Below, in pieces: positions 9,681-18,808 of a stretch of DNA of 41,828 bases (the first letter of the stretch is position 1; every line of letters begins with the position of its first letter). Made by a program: the position numbers and the translations under genes. Location: the NCBI GenBank assembly GCA_030699825.1, contig JAUYKV010000003.1, positions 1 through 41,828 on the forward strand. The letters run 5' to 3'. The stretch is from Pseudomonas sp. GTDB taxonomy: Bacteria; Pseudomonadota; Gammaproteobacteria; Pseudomonadales; Pseudomonadaceae. The notes below the pieces were generated by a model. That model saw nothing but the letters and a program-made list of their open reading frames with translations, made no database searches and had not been told where the DNA came from.

Positions 9681-11234
9681 ATGACCAACCCGTTGTTGCT
9701 TGCCCTGGTTCCCCTGGTCGCCGATCTGTCGCGTGATCTGCCCGATGACGAACGCTACCGACGTCTGTTGCGTGCGCTGCGTCAACTGATGCCATGCGAT
9801 GCCGTGGCCCTGCTCAAGCTGGAAGGCGACACCCTCATTCCATTGTCGGTCGAGGGCTTGAGCCCGGACACTCTGGGTCGTCGTTTCAAGGTTGAGCATC
9901 ACCCGCGCCTGCGCATGCTCCTCGAGCGGCGCGGGCCGACGCGTTTCGCCATCGACTGTGACTTGCCCGACCCCTATGACGGCCTGGTCGATGGCCACCA
10001 GGGCCACTTGGCTATCCACGACTGTCTCGGTTGTCCGCTGTATCTGCAGGACAAGCCCTGGGGGTTGCTGACCCTAGATGCCCTTGATCCGGCCAGTTTC
10101 GGCAGCGTCGACCTGGATAACCTGGCCGCCTTCGTCAGTCTGGCCGCCGCCACCGTGATGGCCAGCGAGCGCATCAGCCTGCTGGCGCGCAATGCCGAGG
10201 AGCAGCGGCAACTGGCGGCCGTCTACAAGCGCGCCGCCGACGGTCGTCGCCCGCGCGAACTGGTTGGCCAGAGCGCCCGCCACAAACAATTACAGGAAGA
10301 AGTTCAACTGGTCGGCAACAGTGCGCTGACCGTGCTGATCACCGGGGAAACCGGAGTGGGCAAGGAGTTGGTTGCCGAAGCCATTCACCTGAGTTCGCCG
10401 CGCGCACAGAAGCCCCTGATCAGCCTGAACTGCGCGGCGCTGCCCGATACCCTGGTCGAAAGCGAGCTGTTCGGCCATGTCAAGGGTGCTTTTTCCGGCG
10501 CCGTCGGTGAACGCAGCGGCAAGTTCGAACTGGCCGATGGAGGGTCGATTTTTCTCGACGAAATTGGCGAACTGGCGCTGCCGATTCAGGCCAAGCTGCT
10601 GCGGGTCCTGCAGAGTGGCCAGCTGCAACGGGTCGGCTCGGATCGTGAACATCACGTCGATGTGCGCATCATCGCGGCGACCAACCGCGACCTGGCCGAA
10701 GAAGTACGCAGCGGGCGCTTTCGCGCGGATCTCTATCACCGTCTCAGCGTCTATCCGCTGCAGGTACCACCGTTGCGCGATCGCGGCCGCGACATTCTGC
10801 TGCTGGCCGGTTACTTCCTCGAAGAGAATCGCGCCCGGCTCGGCCTGCGCAGCCTGCGCCTCGGCGCCAACACGCAGAGCGCCCTGCTCGCTTACAGTTG
10901 GCCGGGCAACGTGCGTGAGCTCGAGCACCTGATTGGCCGCGCCGTACTCAAGGCCATGGCCGGGCACAAGGAACGCCCCCGCATCGTCACCCTCGAGCCG
11001 CATAACCTGGATCTCGATGAACAAGCGCTCGATCCGTTGGCGGACGCAGCGCCACCGGCAATTCCTCCGGATCGGCCCGGGGCCAGCATGAAGACGTTAT
11101 TGAGCGAGTACCAGAAGCTCCTGATCAACGACTCACTGGCCCGTAACCAGAACAAGTGGGCGGAAGTCGCCCGGGATCTGGGTATCGATCGTGCCAACCT
11201 GAATCGTTTGGGCAAACGCCTGGGTCTTCTCTGA
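9681..11234 (+). CDS. norR: NorR, nitric-oxide-sensing sigma54 activator
   Basis: A 517-residue bacterial enhancer-binding protein. The N-terminal GAF domain (about 1-170) holds the iron that senses NO in NorR. The AAA+ domain has Walker A GETGVGKE at 222-229 and DEIGEL Walker B. The C-terminal helix-turn-helix is at about 490-517. The loop that contacts sigma54 reads GAFSGA (269-274) rather than GAFTGA. I chose ATG 9681, not the in-frame ATG at 9636, because GGAG precedes it at good spacing and the protein then begins like other NorR proteins ([13 protein letters not shown]). The upstream ATG would also place the NorR-type sites inside the coding region. No norVW, hmp/fhp or norCB gene is adjacent. 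Confidence 0.85.
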   Translation: MTNPLLLALVPLVADLSRDLPDDERYRRLLRALRQLMPCDAVALLKLEGDTLIPLSVEGLSPDTLGRRFKVEHHPRLRMLLERRGPTRFAIDCDLPDPYDGLVDGHQGHLAIHDCLGCPLYLQDKPWGLLTLDALDPASFGSVDLDNLAAFVSLAAATVMASERISLLARNAEEQRQLAAVYKRAADGRRPRELVGQSARHKQLQEEVQLVGNSALTVLITGETGVGKELVAEAIHLSSPRAQKPLISLNCAALPDTLVESELFGHVKGAFSGAVGERSGKFELADGGSIFLDEIGELALPIQAKLLRVLQSGQLQRVGSDREHHVDVRIIAATNRDLAEEVRSGRFRADLYHRLSVYPLQVPPLRDRGRDILLLAGYFLEENRARLGLRSLRLGANTQSALLAYSWPGNVRELEHLIGRAVLKAMAGHKERPRIVTLEPHNLDLDEQALDPLADAAPPAIPPDRPGASMKTLLSEYQKLLINDSLARNQNKWAEVARDLGIDRANLNRLGKRLGLL

Positions 11235-11371
11235 GATTTTTTGCGGGCCAGGGGTCAACCATACGGCTTGTGGATGGCCGTCGATGCGGCCATGATTTCC
11301 CTAGGTCTGTTGCCGTTTCAGCGCGGTCGCGATGAAATGGCAGCAGCCCCCACCTCGTTCAAGGATTACCA

Positions 11372-13837
11372 ATGCCAGACTCCGTTGCAGCCCATTTGCG
11401 GCTGGCACCTGAAGCACTTACCCGTCCGTTCGCCCCCGAGCAGTTCAACTTCACCAGCACCGATGACCTGGAGCCTTTTCGCGGTGTGCTGGGCCAGGAG
11501 CGCGCGGTCGAAGCCCTGCAGTTCGGCGTGGCGATGCCGCGTCCCGGTTACAACGTATTTGTCATGGGCGAGCCCGGTACCGGGCGTTTCTCGTTCGTCA
11601 AACGCTACCTCAAGGCTGAAGCCAAGCGCCTGGCGACCCCGGCGGATCACGTCTACGTCAATCATTTCGACGAGCCGCGCGAACCGCGTGCGCTGGAGTT
11701 GCCGGCGGGGAGTGCTGGGGCGTTCATCGCCGACATCAACCTGCTGATCGACAACCTGCTGGCGACCTTCCCGGCGGTATTCGAGCACCCGTCCTATCAG
11801 CAGAAGAAGAGCGCCATCGATCGCGCCTTCAACAAGCGCTACGACCAGGCGCTGGATGTGATCGAGAAGCTGTCCCTGGAAAAGAACGTGGCGCTGTACC
11901 GCGACAGCAGCAACATCGCCTTCACCCCGATGCTCGAGGGCAAGGCGCTGGACGAGGCCGAGTTCGCCCAGTTGCCGGAAGCCGAGCGTGAGCGCTTTCA
12001 CGCCGATATCTCCACCCTGGAAGAGCGGCTCAACGAAGAATTGGCCAGCCTGCCGCAGTGGAAGCGCGAGTCGAGCAACCAGCTGCGCCAGCTCAACGAA
12101 GAAACCATCACCGTGGCGCTGCAGCCGTTGCTGGCGCCGTTGTCGGAGAAGTACGCGGAAAACGCCGGTGTCGGCGCCTACTTGCAGGCGATGCAGGTCA
12201 ACCTGCTAAAGACCGTGGTCGATCAGTTGGTCGAAGTGGAGCGCATCGACGCCCAGACCCGCAAGCTGCTCGAGGAGCAGTACTGCCCGAGCCTGGTGGT
12301 TGGTCATCATGCACATGGCGGTGCGCCCGTGGTGTTCGAGCCGCACCCGACCTACGACAACCTGTTCGGCCGCATCGAGTACAACGCCGACCAGGGCGCG
12401 CTCTACACCAGCTACCGGCAACTGCGCCCCGGCGCCCTGCACCGGGCCAACGGCGGCTTTCTGATTCTCGAAGCGGAGAAGATGCTCGGCGAGCCGTTCG
12501 TCTGGGATGCGCTCAAGCGCGCGCTGCATTCGCGCCAGCTGAAGATGGAGTCGCCGCTCGGCGACCTCGGCCGCATCGCCACCGTGACCCTCAATCCGCA
12601 GGTCATTCCCTTGCAGGTCAAGGTCATTATCATTGGCGCGCGCCAGCTGTATTACGCGTTGCAGGATCATGATCCGGACTTCCAGGAAATGTTCCGCGTG
12701 CTGGTCGACTTCGACGAGGACATTCCCCTGGCCGACGAGAGCCTGGAACAGTTCGCCCAGTTGATGAAAACCCGCACCATGGAGGAAGGCATGGCGCCGC
12801 TGACCGCCGCCGCGGTGGCGCGCCTGGCGACCTTCAGTGCGCGCCTGGCCGAGCATCAGGGGCGCCTGTCGGCGCGCATTGGCGACCTGTTTCAACTGGT
12901 CAGCGAGGCCGACTTCATCCGTCAGCTGGCCAATGAAACCCTGACCGATGTCGGCCATATCGAGCGCGCCCTGAAAGCCAAGGCGACCCGCACCGGCCGC
13001 GTGTCGGCGCGGATCATCGATGACATGCTGGCGGGGGTCATCCTGATCGACACCGCCGGCGCCGCGGTGGGCAAGTGCAACGGCTTGACCGTGCTGGAAG
13101 TCGGCGACTCGGCTTTCGGCGTGCCGGCGCGGATTTCCGCCACCGTCTATCCCGGCGGCTCGGGTATCGTCGACATCGAGCGCGAGGTCAACCTCGGTCA
13201 GCCGATCCACTCCAAGGGCGTGATGATCCTCACCGGCTACCTCGGCAGCCGCTATGCCCAGGAATTTCCCCTGGAGATTTCCGCGAGCATCGCCCTGGAG
13301 CAATCCTATGGCTATGTCGACGGCGACAGCGCCTCGCTGGGTGAGGTCTGCACGCTGATCTCGGCCTTGTCGCGCACGCCGCTCAAGCAGTGCTTCGCCA
13401 TCACCGGCTCGATCAACCAGTTCGGCGAGGTGCAGGCGGTCGGCGGCGCCAACGAGAAGATCGAAGGCTTCTTCCGCCTGTGCGAGGCGCGTGGCCTGAC
13501 CGGCGAGCAGGGCGCGATCATCCCGCACTCCAACATCGCTACCCTGATGCTCGACGAGCGCGTGCTGCAGGCGGTGCGAGCCGGGAAGTTCCATGTCTAT
13601 GCGGTGCGCCAGGTCGACGAGGCGTTGAGCCTGCTGGTCGGCGAGGATGCCGGTACGCCAAACGCCGAGGGGCAGTTTCCGGCCGGCAGCGTCAATGCAC
13701 GGGTGGTCGAGCGCTTGCGCGAGATCGCCGAAATCGGCATGGCCGAGGATGACAAGGAGGTGAAGGCCGATGAGCCGGTGGCGTTGCCCAGGGAGAAAAA
13801 ATCACGAGCGAAGAAGCCGGCGCCCGAGAACTTGTGA
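11372..13837 (+). CDS. asrA: AsrA-like ATP-dependent Lon-family protease
   Basis: An 821-residue Lon-type protease with an N-terminal AAA domain and a C-terminal Lon peptidase domain. The catalytic dyad is Ser653 (in DGDSAS) and Lys696 (in GGANEKIEG). The Walker A motif reads GEPGTGR (66-72), with Arg in place of Lys; I believe this is common in this LonC-like/AAA_32 branch. It has no Lon N-terminal substrate domain, unlike the housekeeping Lon. The P. aeruginosa counterpart (AsrA) is induced by aminoglycosides and influences the heat-shock response. The start is supported by AAGGA seven bases upstream. The 137 bases before it show no clear promoter. Confidence 0.85.
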   Translation: MPDSVAAHLRLAPEALTRPFAPEQFNFTSTDDLEPFRGVLGQERAVEALQFGVAMPRPGYNVFVMGEPGTGRFSFVKRYLKAEAKRLATPADHVYVNHFDEPREPRALELPAGSAGAFIADINLLIDNLLATFPAVFEHPSYQQKKSAIDRAFNKRYDQALDVIEKLSLEKNVALYRDSSNIAFTPMLEGKALDEAEFAQLPEAERERFHADISTLEERLNEELASLPQWKRESSNQLRQLNEETITVALQPLLAPLSEKYAENAGVGAYLQAMQVNLLKTVVDQLVEVERIDAQTRKLLEEQYCPSLVVGHHAHGGAPVVFEPHPTYDNLFGRIEYNADQGALYTSYRQLRPGALHRANGGFLILEAEKMLGEPFVWDALKRALHSRQLKMESPLGDLGRIATVTLNPQVIPLQVKVIIIGARQLYYALQDHDPDFQEMFRVLVDFDEDIPLADESLEQFAQLMKTRTMEEGMAPLTAAAVARLATFSARLAEHQGRLSARIGDLFQLVSEADFIRQLANETLTDVGHIERALKAKATRTGRVSARIIDDMLAGVILIDTAGAAVGKCNGLTVLEVGDSAFGVPARISATVYPGGSGIVDIEREVNLGQPIHSKGVMILTGYLGSRYAQEFPLEISASIALEQSYGYVDGDSASLGEVCTLISALSRTPLKQCFAITGSINQFGEVQAVGGANEKIEGFFRLCEARGLTGEQGAIIPHSNIATLMLDERVLQAVRAGKFHVYAVRQVDEALSLLVGEDAGTPNAEGQFPAGSVNARVVERLREIAEIGMAEDDKEVKADEPVALPREKKSRAKKPAPENL

Positions 13838-13884
13838 AAAAACCCCAGCGGCGCTGCGTTTTAGCGGTGGATATAGGCCCGCTT

Positions 13885-13954
13885 TGTGGAAGGGGCTTTA
13901 GCCGCGATTGACCTTGAAGGTGCTGAAAGCATCGCGGCTGAAGCCCCTTCCACA
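13885..13954. repeat. REP-type inverted repeat
   Basis: Two 24-base arms (13885-13908 and 13931-13954) match at 23 of 24 positions in inverted order and contain the AGCCGCGAT core seen in Pseudomonas REP elements. It follows the asrA gene by 50 bases, where it may stabilise or end the transcript. A second copy lies at 20991-21047 and a single arm at 17266-17288. Confidence 0.8.
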
Positions 13955-14103
13955 GTTGCCTGCGCAAGTGCATATGATTGCCAAAACCGCCCGCTACGGC
14001 GTTACGCTCGATATTTTCATACCTGCTGCCAGGCCGCTGGCGGATGCAGTCGGCGGCTTGGGTGAGGCTTCGGCGCGGGCCTGCAGACCAGCGCCGGAGG
14101 ATT

Positions 14104-14124
14104 TCATCCACACAGTTATCCACA
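14104..14124 (+). promoter_or_regulatory. DnaA box pair
   Basis: TCATCCACA (14104-14112, one mismatch) and TTATCCACA (14116-14124, perfect) lie 12 bases apart on the same strand, upstream of the small gene at 14206. A third, perfect box lies at 14634-14642. DnaA-dependent regulation or titration is possible. Confidence 0.55.
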
Positions 14125-14205
14125 GCTGTCCGAGCTGACAGACGGCTTTCCTGTGCGGTCTGTGCAGGTGTAGGCTGAAAGCCTGATCACATGAGGGTCG
14201 CCGCC

Positions 14206-14547
14206 ATGCCGCGCAGCCTCTGTCTCATCCGTCAATGCCTGGGTCTGATTACCCGTATCGAGTGCGTGGTATTGCCACTGGCCGGCGATCGGGGGCTCTG
14301 GACATTGATCTGTGCCGCCGGCCTGTCCGGTGCCCAACCCTCTGCCATCAAGGCGCAAGGCCCGTTCTGCGGGCCTGTTGTGGCCGAAGGGGTGCTCGCC
14401 GGGATCGCCGAGAGCCTGCTTGCCCAGGGCTACGACGAATGCCTCGAGCTGCCGATCTGGCGCTTGCACATCCAGGCCGAGTTGCGCCGTTTGAATGGTG
14501 ACCGTCATGGCCGCCAGGACTGTTTCCAGCTCCAGCCGGATAGCTGA
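14206..14547 (+). CDS. Conserved hypothetical protein, 113 residues
   Basis: A small soluble protein of unknown function that I believe recurs in Pseudomonas near asrA. The sequence looks real rather than random: balanced composition, hydrophobic stretches LWTLICAAGL and VVAEGVLAGIAESLL, and an ordered C-terminal part (LELPIWRLHIQAELRRL). I take ATG 14206 because GAGGG lies eight bases upstream; the earlier ATG at 14191 overlaps that site. No catalytic motif, signal peptide or membrane segment is clear. It lies between DnaA boxes on both sides. No function is proposed. Confidence 0.65.
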   Translation: MPRSLCLIRQCLGLITRIECVVLPLAGDRGLWTLICAAGLSGAQPSAIKAQGPFCGPVVAEGVLAGIAESLLAQGYDECLELPIWRLHIQAELRRLNGDRHGRQDCFQLQPDS

Positions 14548-14633
14548 GCTCGATCTGATGGTCTTTTGCGCAGCCGCTAGCGAGGCAGGTGGTAGCTGGC
14601 GTAGCGACGTTAATCCCGAGCCTGCCCACAGGG

Positions 14634-14642
14634 TTATCCACA
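14634..14642 (+). promoter_or_regulatory. DnaA box
   Basis: A perfect TTATCCACA in the region between the 113-residue gene and the UPF0114 gene, about 70 bases upstream of the likely promoter at 14710-14737. Confidence 0.5.
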
Positions 14643-14709
14643 GTTATTGGGGATAAGCGCAATGTCGCAGCCCTTGCTTGCGTCCTTGTGTCTTTGTTTG
14701 TCTGCGCCT

Positions 14710-14737
14710 TTGTCTGCAGAGGCACGCTGGGTATACT
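14710..14737 (+). promoter_or_regulatory. Likely sigma70 promoter of the UPF0114 gene
   Basis: TTGTCT (14710-14715), a 16-base spacer and TATACT (14732-14737) lie 35 bases before the start codon at 14772. The -35 box is weak (four of six) and the -10 box is good (five of six). Confidence 0.5.
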
Positions 14738-14771
14738 CGCTGGCAGCTTTATTGGCCACTTGCGAGACCCC

Positions 14772-15269
14772 ATGGAACGCTTTATCGAGAACACGATGTA
14801 CGCCTCGCGCTGGTTGCTGGCGCCCATTTACTTCGGGCTGTCGTTGGCGGTGCTGGCGCTGTCGATCAAGTTCTTTCAAGAGGTCTACCACATCCTGCCG
14901 GACATCTTCGCCCTGAGCGAAGCGGACCTGATCCTGCGTCTGCTGTCGTTGATCGACATGGCCCTGGTCGGCGGCTTGCTGGTGATGGTGATGCTCTCGG
15001 GCTATGAGAACTTCGTGTCCCAGTTGAACATCAACGAGGGCACCGAAAAGCTCAGCTGGCTGGGCAAGATGGACTCCGGCTCGCTGAAAATGAAGGTGGC
15101 GGCCTCGATAGTGGCGATTTCCTCGATTCATCTGCTCAAGGTGTTCATGGATGCCAAGAACTATGAGGTCGAACACCTCAAGTGGTACGTGATCATTCAC
15201 CTGACGTTCGTCGGCTCGGCTTTCGCCATGGGCTATCTGGATAAGCTGACCAAATACCAGGTGGACTGA
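14772..15269 (+). CDS. UPF0114 (TIGR00645/YqhA) family inner-membrane protein
   Basis: A 165-residue membrane protein of the UPF0114 family, the usual length for E. coli YqhA. Hydrophobic helices are seen at about residues 14-36, 53-78, 106-125 and 135-155. The conserved opening [18 protein letters not shown] fixes the start at 14772. The open frame extends 61 codons further upstream, but that part crosses the promoter and a DnaA box. Function in the family is unknown. The gene seems to be transcribed alone. Confidence 0.88.
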   Translation: MERFIENTMYASRWLLAPIYFGLSLAVLALSIKFFQEVYHILPDIFALSEADLILRLLSLIDMALVGGLLVMVMLSGYENFVSQLNINEGTEKLSWLGKMDSGSLKMKVAASIVAISSIHLLKVFMDAKNYEVEHLKWYVIIHLTFVGSAFAMGYLDKLTKYQVD

Positions 15270-15602
15270 GAGGCTGTGAAACAACTCCCGCTTACTGCTA
15301 TCGCCTCCAGGTGCCCGCTGCTGACATAGCGCGCCTTGCCGCGAACAGCTGGAGAGGTGCTCGATATTTTCACCGCCTCCCGGTTCTGCCACCTGCAATC
15401 TTCGTCGCGGGCCGGTTGGCTGATTGGGTAGGGCGGGCCGCCGCGCCAGGCAGTTATCGTAGCCCGATGAAATCCGCCGGAAGTCTTGCGCCTTCGAACC
15501 ATCACGGTTTACCCCCACGCTCGTTCGGGCGGGAAGCCTGTGGCATGCCGGCGCCGCTGTGCTAGGCTGGTCGCCCTTTTTTCAGCTCAGCGGAGCCTTT
15601 GC
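15270..15602. other. Intergenic region, no gene seen
   Basis: Between the UPF0114 gene and the FKBP gene I see no supported coding sequence. About 15455-15480 carries a 'GTAGCCCGATGAAATCCGCC' type string, one of the dispersed intergenic repeats of Pseudomonas. The FKBP promoter should be in the last 80 bases, where no strong consensus stands out. Confidence 0.5.
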
Positions 15603-16220
15603 ATGTCCGAACTCAATCTTTCAACTGACGAAACCCGTGTCAGCTACGGCATCGGTCGTCAACTTGGCGGCCAGCTGAGCGACAATCCGCCACCGGGTGT
15701 GAGTCTGGAGGCCATCATCGCCGGTTTGGCCGATGCCTTCCTCGGTCAACCGAGTCGCGTCAGCGAGGCCGCTATGACGGCCAGCTTCAAGGTGATCCGT
15801 GACGTCATGCAGGCCGACGCTCAGGCCAAGGCCGAAGCAGCGGCAGGGGCCGGCCTGGCCTTCCTCGCCGAAAACGCCAAGCGCGACGGCATCAGCGTAC
15901 TGGCATCCGGCCTGCAATACGAAGTGCTGACTGCCGGCGAAGGCGTCAAACCTTCCCGTGAAGATACCGTGCGTACCCACTACCACGGCACGCTGATCGA
16001 CGGCAGCGTCTTCGACAGCTCCTACGAGCGCGGCCAGCCGGCCGAGTTCCCGGTGGGCGGCGTCATCGCCGGCTGGACCGAGGCCCTGCAGTTGATGAAC
16101 TGCGGCAGCAAGTGGCGCCTCTATGTACCGAGCGAACTGGCCTACGGCGAACAGGGCGTCGGCAGCATCCCGCCGCACAGCGTGCTGGTGTTCGACGTCG
16201 AGCTGCTGGAAGTCCTCTAA
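15603..16220 (+). CDS. fklB: FKBP-type peptidyl-prolyl cis-trans isomerase (FklB-like)
   Basis: A 205-residue prolyl isomerase, cytoplasmic since no signal peptide is present. Residues 1-90 form the helical dimerisation domain (VSYGIGRQLGGQL near the start). Residues about 100-205 form the FKBP domain, with VRTHYHGTLIDGSVFDSSYE, FPVGGVIAGWTEAL and the closing VLVFDVELLEV. This matches E. coli FklB (206 residues) in length and layout. The start at 15603 has GGAG nine bases upstream; the open frame runs further 5' but has no support. It is probably monocistronic. Confidence 0.9.
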   Translation: MSELNLSTDETRVSYGIGRQLGGQLSDNPPPGVSLEAIIAGLADAFLGQPSRVSEAAMTASFKVIRDVMQADAQAKAEAAAGAGLAFLAENAKRDGISVLASGLQYEVLTAGEGVKPSREDTVRTHYHGTLIDGSVFDSSYERGQPAEFPVGGVIAGWTEALQLMNCGSKWRLYVPSELAYGEQGVGSIPPHSVLVFDVELLEVL

Positions 16221-16527
16221 GCGCCGCTCGCGCGCTCTATCCATCCCCCGGGGAGGTTCCCGGGGTGGTGGCTGGATGAAGCCTCCACCCATTTACCCTC
16301 GCGGATGCAGTCCGGCTGGCTGAGCGGTTGCTGCCAGGTGTCGCGCGTGGCCAGTCCAGCGAGGCATGAAGCCCTGGCTTTCGCACTTGCTGACGCCGGC
16401 GCAGGCGTGCGGCAGATCGGTCGGCATTGTCTCCAGGTTCATCCCGAGGGCCTGGCGTTCAAGGCGGGTGGTCTTGGGCGGCGCGGAGCTCGACCTGCGC
16501 GGCCCGACCTACGCGGCCCGGCCCAAT
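16221..16527. other. Intergenic region between convergent genes
   Basis: No supported gene. A GC hairpin just after fklB (CCCCGGG / CCCGGGG around 16244-16263) has no T run but may slow transcription. Frames on both strands are open by GC bias only. Confidence 0.5.
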
Positions 16528-17061
16528 CTACAGGTCGGCCTGGGCGGCTTTCAGCGCTTCGTAGGCCGGTGCGGCGTAGATGCCGATTTCCACCGCCAGT
16601 TCCAGCACCCGCGCGAGGTCGTTGCGGTAGACCAGCACGGCTTGCAGGTCGTCATCCAGCGCTTCGCTGAAGTCGACCAGGACATAGCCGCCGGTTTCCG
16701 GCGACAGGCTGCCGAGTTGTACCTGGATGCGGTTGAGCGCCTTGAGCGCTTCGGTCTTGGCAAGCTGCTTGGGCTTGAGCACGAAGCTGACCTGCTGGCC
16801 GAAGGAGTCGACGATCTGCTGGAACAGTTGCTCGTAGCTGTCGGCCTGGAACAGCACGGTATCCGGCAGGCTGCCGACCACCACCCACTCGCCGAGCGGG
16901 ATGGGAAAGCTGTCGTCGTAGTTGATATCCGGGTTGGCGGCGAGGAAGGCCTGCGGATCGGCATAGGCCTGGGCCGCCTCGTCGGCGATGCGCGTGACGT
17001 CTTCGGCCAGCATGCAGCCCGAGCTTATCTTGCCAATCAATTCTTCGAGCTGGGCTTTCAT
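16528..17061 (-). CDS. Uncharacterised 177-residue acidic protein
   Basis: A soluble, acidic protein that I do not recognise. It begins MKAQLEELIGKISSGCMLAED. The start at 17061 is fixed by AGGAG upstream, although the frame stays open to 17211. Regular alternation of helix- and strand-like segments (EWVVVGSLPDTVLFQAD, GGYVLVDFSEAL, DDDLQAVLVYRNDL) and normal codon use argue for a real gene. There is no signal peptide, membrane segment or metal motif. It lies downstream of gluQ on the same strand but 300 bases away, with a repeat between, so it is probably separately transcribed. Confidence 0.75.
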   Translation of the reverse strand: MKAQLEELIGKISSGCMLAEDVTRIADEAAQAYADPQAFLAANPDINYDDSFPIPLGEWVVVGSLPDTVLFQADSYEQLFQQIVDSFGQQVSFVLKPKQLAKTEALKALNRIQVQLGSLSPETGGYVLVDFSEALDDDLQAVLVYRNDLARVLELAVEIGIYAAPAYEALKAAQADL

Positions 17062-17365
17062 CGGTGCTCTCCTGTGAGGCGGCTGAATAGTGGGCGCAAG
17101 GATAAGGCAATTGCGCCGTATCGGCGCAGCGAAAAGTAGCCCGGATGCAATCCGCGGGGATCGAGGGGCAGGGTGTTCCTGGCCGTTGTCGAAGCATTCG
17201 GAGGCGCCCACAGCCCGTGGGAGGGGGCGGTCGGCGATCCGCTTTTGCGGGGGAGGCGAGGTTTTTTCGCGGCTAAAGCCCTTCCCGCGTTGGTCGGCAG
17301 CAGTGCCTGGTGATCCGCATCGGCCACGATTTTTTTGTGGGACGGCGCGGACGAGTGTTGTGGCG
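17062..17365. other. Intergenic region with dispersed repeats
   Basis: No gene. About 17137-17165 holds a 'GTAGCCCGGATGCAATCCGC' repeat of the dispersed Pseudomonas type. Bases 17266-17288 are a single arm related to the REP-type repeat at 13885-13954, facing a degenerate partner at about 17242-17260. Confidence 0.6.
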
Positions 17366-18253
17366 TCAGCGCAGTTGCGTCTCGGCCAGGGTGAGGCTGC
17401 GCGGGATGCGGCTGGCGTCCCAGTGGCTGACTGCCCAGGCCAGCAGTTCGGGCGGGCGGGCGTGCTCCAGTTCGCCGGGCAGTGCTTGCCCCAGGGCGCG
17501 CAAGGCGCGGACCAGCAGCGGTGCGGCTTGGTCGCTCGGCAGCGGTGGCGAGCGGTAGGACTTGCCCAGTTTGTGCCCGTCCGGCTGGATGATCAGCGGC
17601 ACGTGCAGGTAGCGCGGTTGCGCCAGGCCGAGCAGTTTCTGCAGGTACAGCTGGCGCGGGGTGGAGTCGAGCAGGTCGGCGCCGCGCACCACGTCGGTGA
17701 CGCCCTGCCAGGCATCGTCGAGCACCACCGCCAGTTGGTAGGCGTAGAGGCCGTCGCGCCGACGAATGACGAAGTCGCCGACCTCGCGGCCCAGGTGCTG
17801 GCGGTACTCGCCCTGCACCCGGTCGATAAAGGCGTAGCTCAGGTTCGGCACGCGCAGGCGGATAGCGGCGTTCTGTGGCGCATGCCCGGCGTCGCGGCAG
17901 GTGCCGGGGTAGATGCCGTGGCAGCCTTCCAGTTGTTTGCGTGAGCAGGTGCAGGCATAGGCCAGGCCTTGCTGCAGCAAGCGCTCGACCAGGGCGGCGT
18001 ACTCGCCGTGGCGGTCGCTCTGGCGCAGCAGTTGGCCGTCCCATTCAAGGCCGTAGCTTGCCAGGGTGCTGAGGATAGCGTCCTGGGCGCCGGGGACTTC
18101 ACGCGGCGGGTCGAGGTCTTCCATGCGCAGCAGCCAGCGACCACCCGCCGCGCGTGCGTCGAGGTAGGACGCCAGCGCCGCGACCAATGAGCCGAAGTGC
18201 AGGTAACCACTGGGGGTGGGGGCGAAGCGGCCGATATAAGCGGGAGCGTTCAT
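17366..18253 (-). CDS. gluQ: GluQ-RS, glutamyl-Q tRNA(Asp) synthetase
   Basis: A 295-residue truncated glutamyl-tRNA synthetase paralogue that charges glutamate onto the queuosine base of tRNA(Asp). It has the HIGH-type motif PTPSGYLHFGS near residue 12, the zinc site CTCSRKQLEGC...GTC near residues 100-118, and a KMSKS-like HKLGKS near residue 229. It lacks the anticodon-binding domain of full synthetases, as expected. It lies directly downstream of dksA on the same strand, the usual pairing in gammaproteobacteria, and may be co-transcribed despite a weak hairpin between them. Confidence 0.95.
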   Translation of the reverse strand: MNAPAYIGRFAPTPSGYLHFGSLVAALASYLDARAAGGRWLLRMEDLDPPREVPGAQDAILSTLASYGLEWDGQLLRQSDRHGEYAALVERLLQQGLAYACTCSRKQLEGCHGIYPGTCRDAGHAPQNAAIRLRVPNLSYAFIDRVQGEYRQHLGREVGDFVIRRRDGLYAYQLAVVLDDAWQGVTDVVRGADLLDSTPRQLYLQKLLGLAQPRYLHVPLIIQPDGHKLGKSYRSPPLPSDQAAPLLVRALRALGQALPGELEHARPPELLAWAVSHWDASRIPRSLTLAETQLR

Positions 18254-18336
18254 ACGGGCGACTATAGAGGCTTATGCACGGAGGTGAGAACAAGCGCAGA
18301 CGCGGATCGCCACAGGAGGCGGCCCAGAAACAACTC

Positions 18337-18354
18337 GGGGCGCCGCAGCGCCCC
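18337..18354 (-). terminator. GC hairpin between dksA and gluQ
   Basis: GGGGCGC and GCGCCCC with a four-base loop lie just after the dksA stop. On the minus strand only a broken T-rich stretch follows, so this is probably a partial terminator that lets some transcription into gluQ. Confidence 0.45.
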
Positions 18355-18364
18355 GTGGATCAGA

Positions 18365-18808
18365 TCAGGAACCGATCTGTTTTTCCTTGATTTCCGCCAG
18401 GGTCTTGCAATCGATGCACAAGGTGGCGGTGGGGCGGGCTTCCAGACGGCGGATGCCGATCTCGACGCCGCAGGAATCGCACCAGCCGTAATCGTTGTCG
18501 TCGATCAGTTGCAGCGTTTCGTCGATCTTCTTGATCAACTTGCGCTCACGATCGCGAGCACGCAGTTCCAGGCTGAACTCTTCTTCCTGGCTGGCGCGAT
18601 CCGCCGGGTCAGGGAAGTTGGCAGCGTCGTCCTGCATGTGATGCACGGTCCGATCGACCTCCTGCATCAGTTCCAGCTTCCACTTGTTGAGGATGCCGGT
18701 GAAGTGGGCGCGCATCGGTTCACCCATGTACTCCTCGCCCTTGGTTTCTTTATAGGGTTCGAAGCCACGAATCAGTTGACTGCTTTTTGCTTTCGCTTTT
18801 GTAGGCAT
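18365..18808 (-). CDS. dksA: DksA, RNA polymerase secondary-channel regulator
   Basis: A 147-residue transcription factor that enters the RNA polymerase secondary channel and, with ppGpp, represses rRNA promoters and activates amino-acid genes. A coiled coil runs about residues 35-105, with the acidic tip region DPADRASQEEE. The zinc finger is CDSC (about 114-117) with CIDC near 135. The start at 18808 gives the family length and N-terminus (MPTKAKAKSSQLIRGF); the open frame extends upstream without support. gluQ follows on the same strand. Confidence 0.96.
   Translation of the reverse strand: MPTKAKAKSSQLIRGFEPYKETKGEEYMGEPMRAHFTGILNKWKLELMQEVDRTVHHMQDDAANFPDPADRASQEEEFSLELRARDRERKLIKKIDETLQLIDDNDYGWCDSCGVEIGIRRLEARPTATLCIDCKTLAEIKEKQIGS

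Noticed and set aside
11240..11371. Heat-shock (sigma32) promoter before the asrA-like gene
   Set aside because: A CTTG...CCAT arrangement can be found near 11270-11300, but the -10 part is too poor to support.
14104..14642. Chromosomal replication origin
   Set aside because: Only three DnaA boxes, no AT-rich unwinding region, and none of dnaA, dnaN or rpmH nearby.
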